Assembly: GCF_042649125.1 (NCBI RefSeq)
Contig: NZ_JBHRYQ010000001.1
Location: 620,001-684,000 of the forward strand
Direction of reading: 5' to 3'
Source: Leadbetterella lacunae
Lineage (GTDB): Bacteria > Bacteroidota > Bacteroidia > Cytophagales > Spirosomataceae
DNA length: 64,000 bases
In this document: positions 62,299-64,000 of the stretch, one piece after another
Layout of the letters: every line of letters begins with the position of its first letter
How positions within the stretch are numbered: the stretch's first letter is position 1
Program-made: the position numbers and the translations under genes
Notes under the pieces: model-generated
Told to the model about the DNA's origin: nothing
The model's database searches: none
Seen by the model: only the letters and a program-made list of their open reading frames with translations

Positions 62299-64000
62299 AT
62301 GTCGAAAAATCTTGTAATTGTTGAGTCCCCAGCTAAAGCAAAAACCATAGAAGGCTATCTTGGTTCTGACTTTATGGTAAAATCTAGCTTTGGTCATATC
62401 AGAGACCTTCCGGGCAAAGAGCTGGGTGTAGACGTCGATAAAAATTTTGAACCCAAATATGAGATTTCTACTGACAAAGTAAAGGTAGTTAACGAACTCA
62501 AAAAATTAGCCAAAGGCAAGGAGGTCTGGCTAGCGACCGATGATGACCGCGAAGGAGAGGCCATTTCTTGGCACTTAAAAGAGGCTTTGGGTCTTGATGA
62601 TAATACCAAAAGAATAGTTTTTAGAGAAATTACGAAAACTGCCATTAACAAAGCGATACTGTCTCCCAGAGCCATAGATGTCGATTTAGTTAATGCTCAG
62701 CAGGCCCGTCGTATATTAGATAGGTTGGTAGGTTTTCAACTTTCGCCAGTACTTTGGAAAAAAATCAGAGCAGGTGCGGATCGTAAAAACCTTTCTGCTG
62801 GTAGAGTTCAGTCTGTTACGGTAAGAATAGTAGTTGAAAGAGAAAGAGAGATAGAAAGCTTTAACAGTAAGTCGTCGTTTAAAGTAGTTGCTCATTTTTT
62901 GGTTGAAAAAAATAAAGTACTAACCGCCGAGCTATCGAAAAATTTTGAGCACGAGTCTGAGGCTACGAAGTTTTTAGATGATTGTAAAGAGGCTATTTTT
63001 AAAATAAATAGTTTGGAAGTTAAGCCAACTAAAAAATCGCCTACCGCTCCTTTTACAACTTCAACATTACAACAAGAGGCATCTCGTAAACTTGGGTTTT
63101 CGGTTTTACAAACCATGACTGTAGCTCAAAAACTATATGAATCTGGAAAGATTACTTATATGAGAACGGATTCCATGACACTATCGCAAGATGCCATGGA
63201 TAATGCCAAAAATCAGATTGTGACTGCATATGGAGAAGAGTTTTCTAAGCCTAGGGTATTTAAATCAAAAGATAAAGGTGCACAAGAAGCTCACGAGGCT
63301 ATAAGACCTACGGATTTTAGTGTACAAGAAGGTGGAAACGATAGAAATGAAAAAAGACTGTATGATTTGATATGGAAGCGTGCTATTGCTTCTCAAATGT
63401 CAGATGCTATTATAGAAAGAACCATTGCCAAAATTGGAATTTCTACTAGGGAAGAAGAACTTACGGCATCGGGTGAAGTAATCAAGTTTGAAGGCTTCTT
63501 GAAAGTATATCTTGAGTCTACAGATGATGAAGACGAAGACAACAAAGACATGTTACCTCCGCTTAACGAAGGGCAGATTTTGGCACTTGGTGAAATGAAA
63601 GCTACAGAGCGATTCACCAGACCACCTGCCAGATATACGGAAGCAAGTTTGGTAAAGAAATTAGAGGAACTGGGCATTGGACGACCTTCAACTTATGCTC
63701 CAACTATCTCTACAATAATAAAAAGAGAATACGTAATCAAAGAAGATAGGGCAGGATTGCAGCGAGAATATCGTGAATTTCTGTTGAAAGATAAAGTGGT
63801 TAATTCTTCTGTCGGGACTGAAAATTATGGTTCTGAGAAAGCTAAACTTTTTCCTACCAACTTAGGGATTATTGTTAACGATTATTTAGTTGAGAACTTT
63901 GAGGACGTGTTAAACTATAAGTTCACTGCTAAGGTAGAAGATGAGTTTGATGATGTTGCTGAGGGAAAGGTTTCTTGGCAGAATATGATAAAGTCATTTT
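62299..64000 (+). CDS. topA: DNA topoisomerase I (5' part, runs off the window)
   Basis: The first about 567 residues of topoisomerase IA; no stop is reached before the window ends. The N-terminal TOPRIM domain has VIVESPAKAKTIEGYLG and LATDDDREGEAISWHL. The catalytic tyrosine lies in YMRTDSMTLS, and GLRPSTYAPT-like wording (GIGRPSTYAPTIST) follows. It relaxes negative supercoils. It starts with ATG at 62299, preceded by an A-rich leader. The C-terminal zinc or swivel region is outside the window. Confidence 0.96.
   Translation, partial: MSKNLVIVESPAKAKTIEGYLGSDFMVKSSFGHIRDLPGKELGVDVDKNFEPKYEISTDKVKVVNELKKLAKGKEVWLATDDDREGEAISWHLKEALGLDDNTKRIVFREITKTAINKAILSPRAIDVDLVNAQQARRILDRLVGFQLSPVLWKKIRAGADRKNLSAGRVQSVTVRIVVEREREIESFNSKSSFKVVAHFLVEKNKVLTAELSKNFEHESEATKFLDDCKEAIFKINSLEVKPTKKSPTAPFTTSTLQQEASRKLGFSVLQTMTVAQKLYESGKITYMRTDSMTLSQDAMDNAKNQIVTAYGEEFSKPRVFKSKDKGAQEAHEAIRPTDFSVQEGGNDRNEKRLYDLIWKRAIASQMSDAIIERTIAKIGISTREEELTASGEVIKFEGFLKVYLESTDDEDEDNKDMLPPLNEGQILALGEMKATERFTRPPARYTEASLVKKLEELGIGRPSTYAPTISTIIKREYVIKEDRAGLQREYREFLLKDKVVNSSVGTENYGSEKAKLFPTNLGIIVNDYLVENFEDVLNYKFTAKVEDEFDDVAEGKVSWQNMIKSF

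Noticed and set aside
1..64000. CRISPR array, IS element, integrase, prophage
   Set aside because: No direct-repeat array, transposase, integrase or phage gene seen in the window.

Overview
The window is a 64 kb piece of an AT-rich chromosome from a member of the Bacteroidota, most likely a cytophagia-like lineage. The basis is: PorX (49.3 kb, regulator of the type IX secretion system), BshB1 (bacillithiol), TIGR02757, DUF3098, bifunctional-nuclease-family (DUF151) and YfhO-family genes; promoters of the Bacteroidota type (TTTG/TTG, about 19-25 nt, then TAnnTTTG); and A-rich rather than GGAGG leaders. No genus is claimed. I found no rRNA, tRNA, CRISPR array, insertion sequence or prophage.

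Layout. 0-6.4 kb: end of an FAD-dependent oxidoreductase, a Nudix hydrolase, a serine beta-lactamase-fold protein, a sulfatase-modifying-factor-like protein without the catalytic cysteines, a Tat-exported Gfo/Idh/MocA oxidoreductase, and two adjacent multi-spanning membrane proteins, the second YhhN-like. 6.4-13.5 kb: tsaE-ald, mrdA-rodA (cell elongation), a hydrolase, a lipoprotein and a zinc-ribbon protein. 13.7-36.7 kb: a large surface-glycan region. Its first part has FkbM and DUF268 methyltransferase-like genes, a fucosyltransferase-like enzyme, a flippase, several glycosyltransferases, a YfhO protein and an 864-residue secreted modular protein. Its second part is an export operon in the order SLBB outer-membrane export protein, Wzz-like chain-length protein, Wzm/Wzt ABC transporter, DegT aminotransferase and GT4 enzyme. 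A LysM/M23 endopeptidase and BshB1 follow downstream.

36.8-48.4 kb: parE and pheA on the plus strand, then the minus-strand run ftsX-DUF3098-uppP-truB-ribF-GT-C-like protein, then an acyltransferase, a DUF151 protein, TIGR02757 and a LysM protein. 48.5-52.3 kb: kdsB, porX with an outer-membrane barrel gene, and ftsE (not linked to ftsX). 52.3-57.3 kb: fructose-6-phosphate aldolase/transaldolase, the small SRP RNA gene with its own promoter and terminator, a TMEM220-like protein, uvrC, a glycosylasparaginase and an RsuA/RluE-type pseudouridine synthase. 57.3-64 kb: a WG-repeat protein, a DUF6364-like/PIN toxin-antitoxin pair with a dyad operator around its promoter, aconitase, and the start of topA, which runs off the end.

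The main theme is the cell envelope: peptidoglycan elongation, undecaprenyl phosphate recycling (UppP), KDO activation, glycan assembly by both flippase and ABC routes, and T9SS control. I see no convincing wholly new multi-gene system. The points most worth checking are regulatory and structural: a terminator-like hairpin against the start codon of the pseudouridine synthase, a hairpin reaching the start codon of the acyltransferase, the secreted modular protein inside the glycan island, and catalytically degenerate enzyme relatives.
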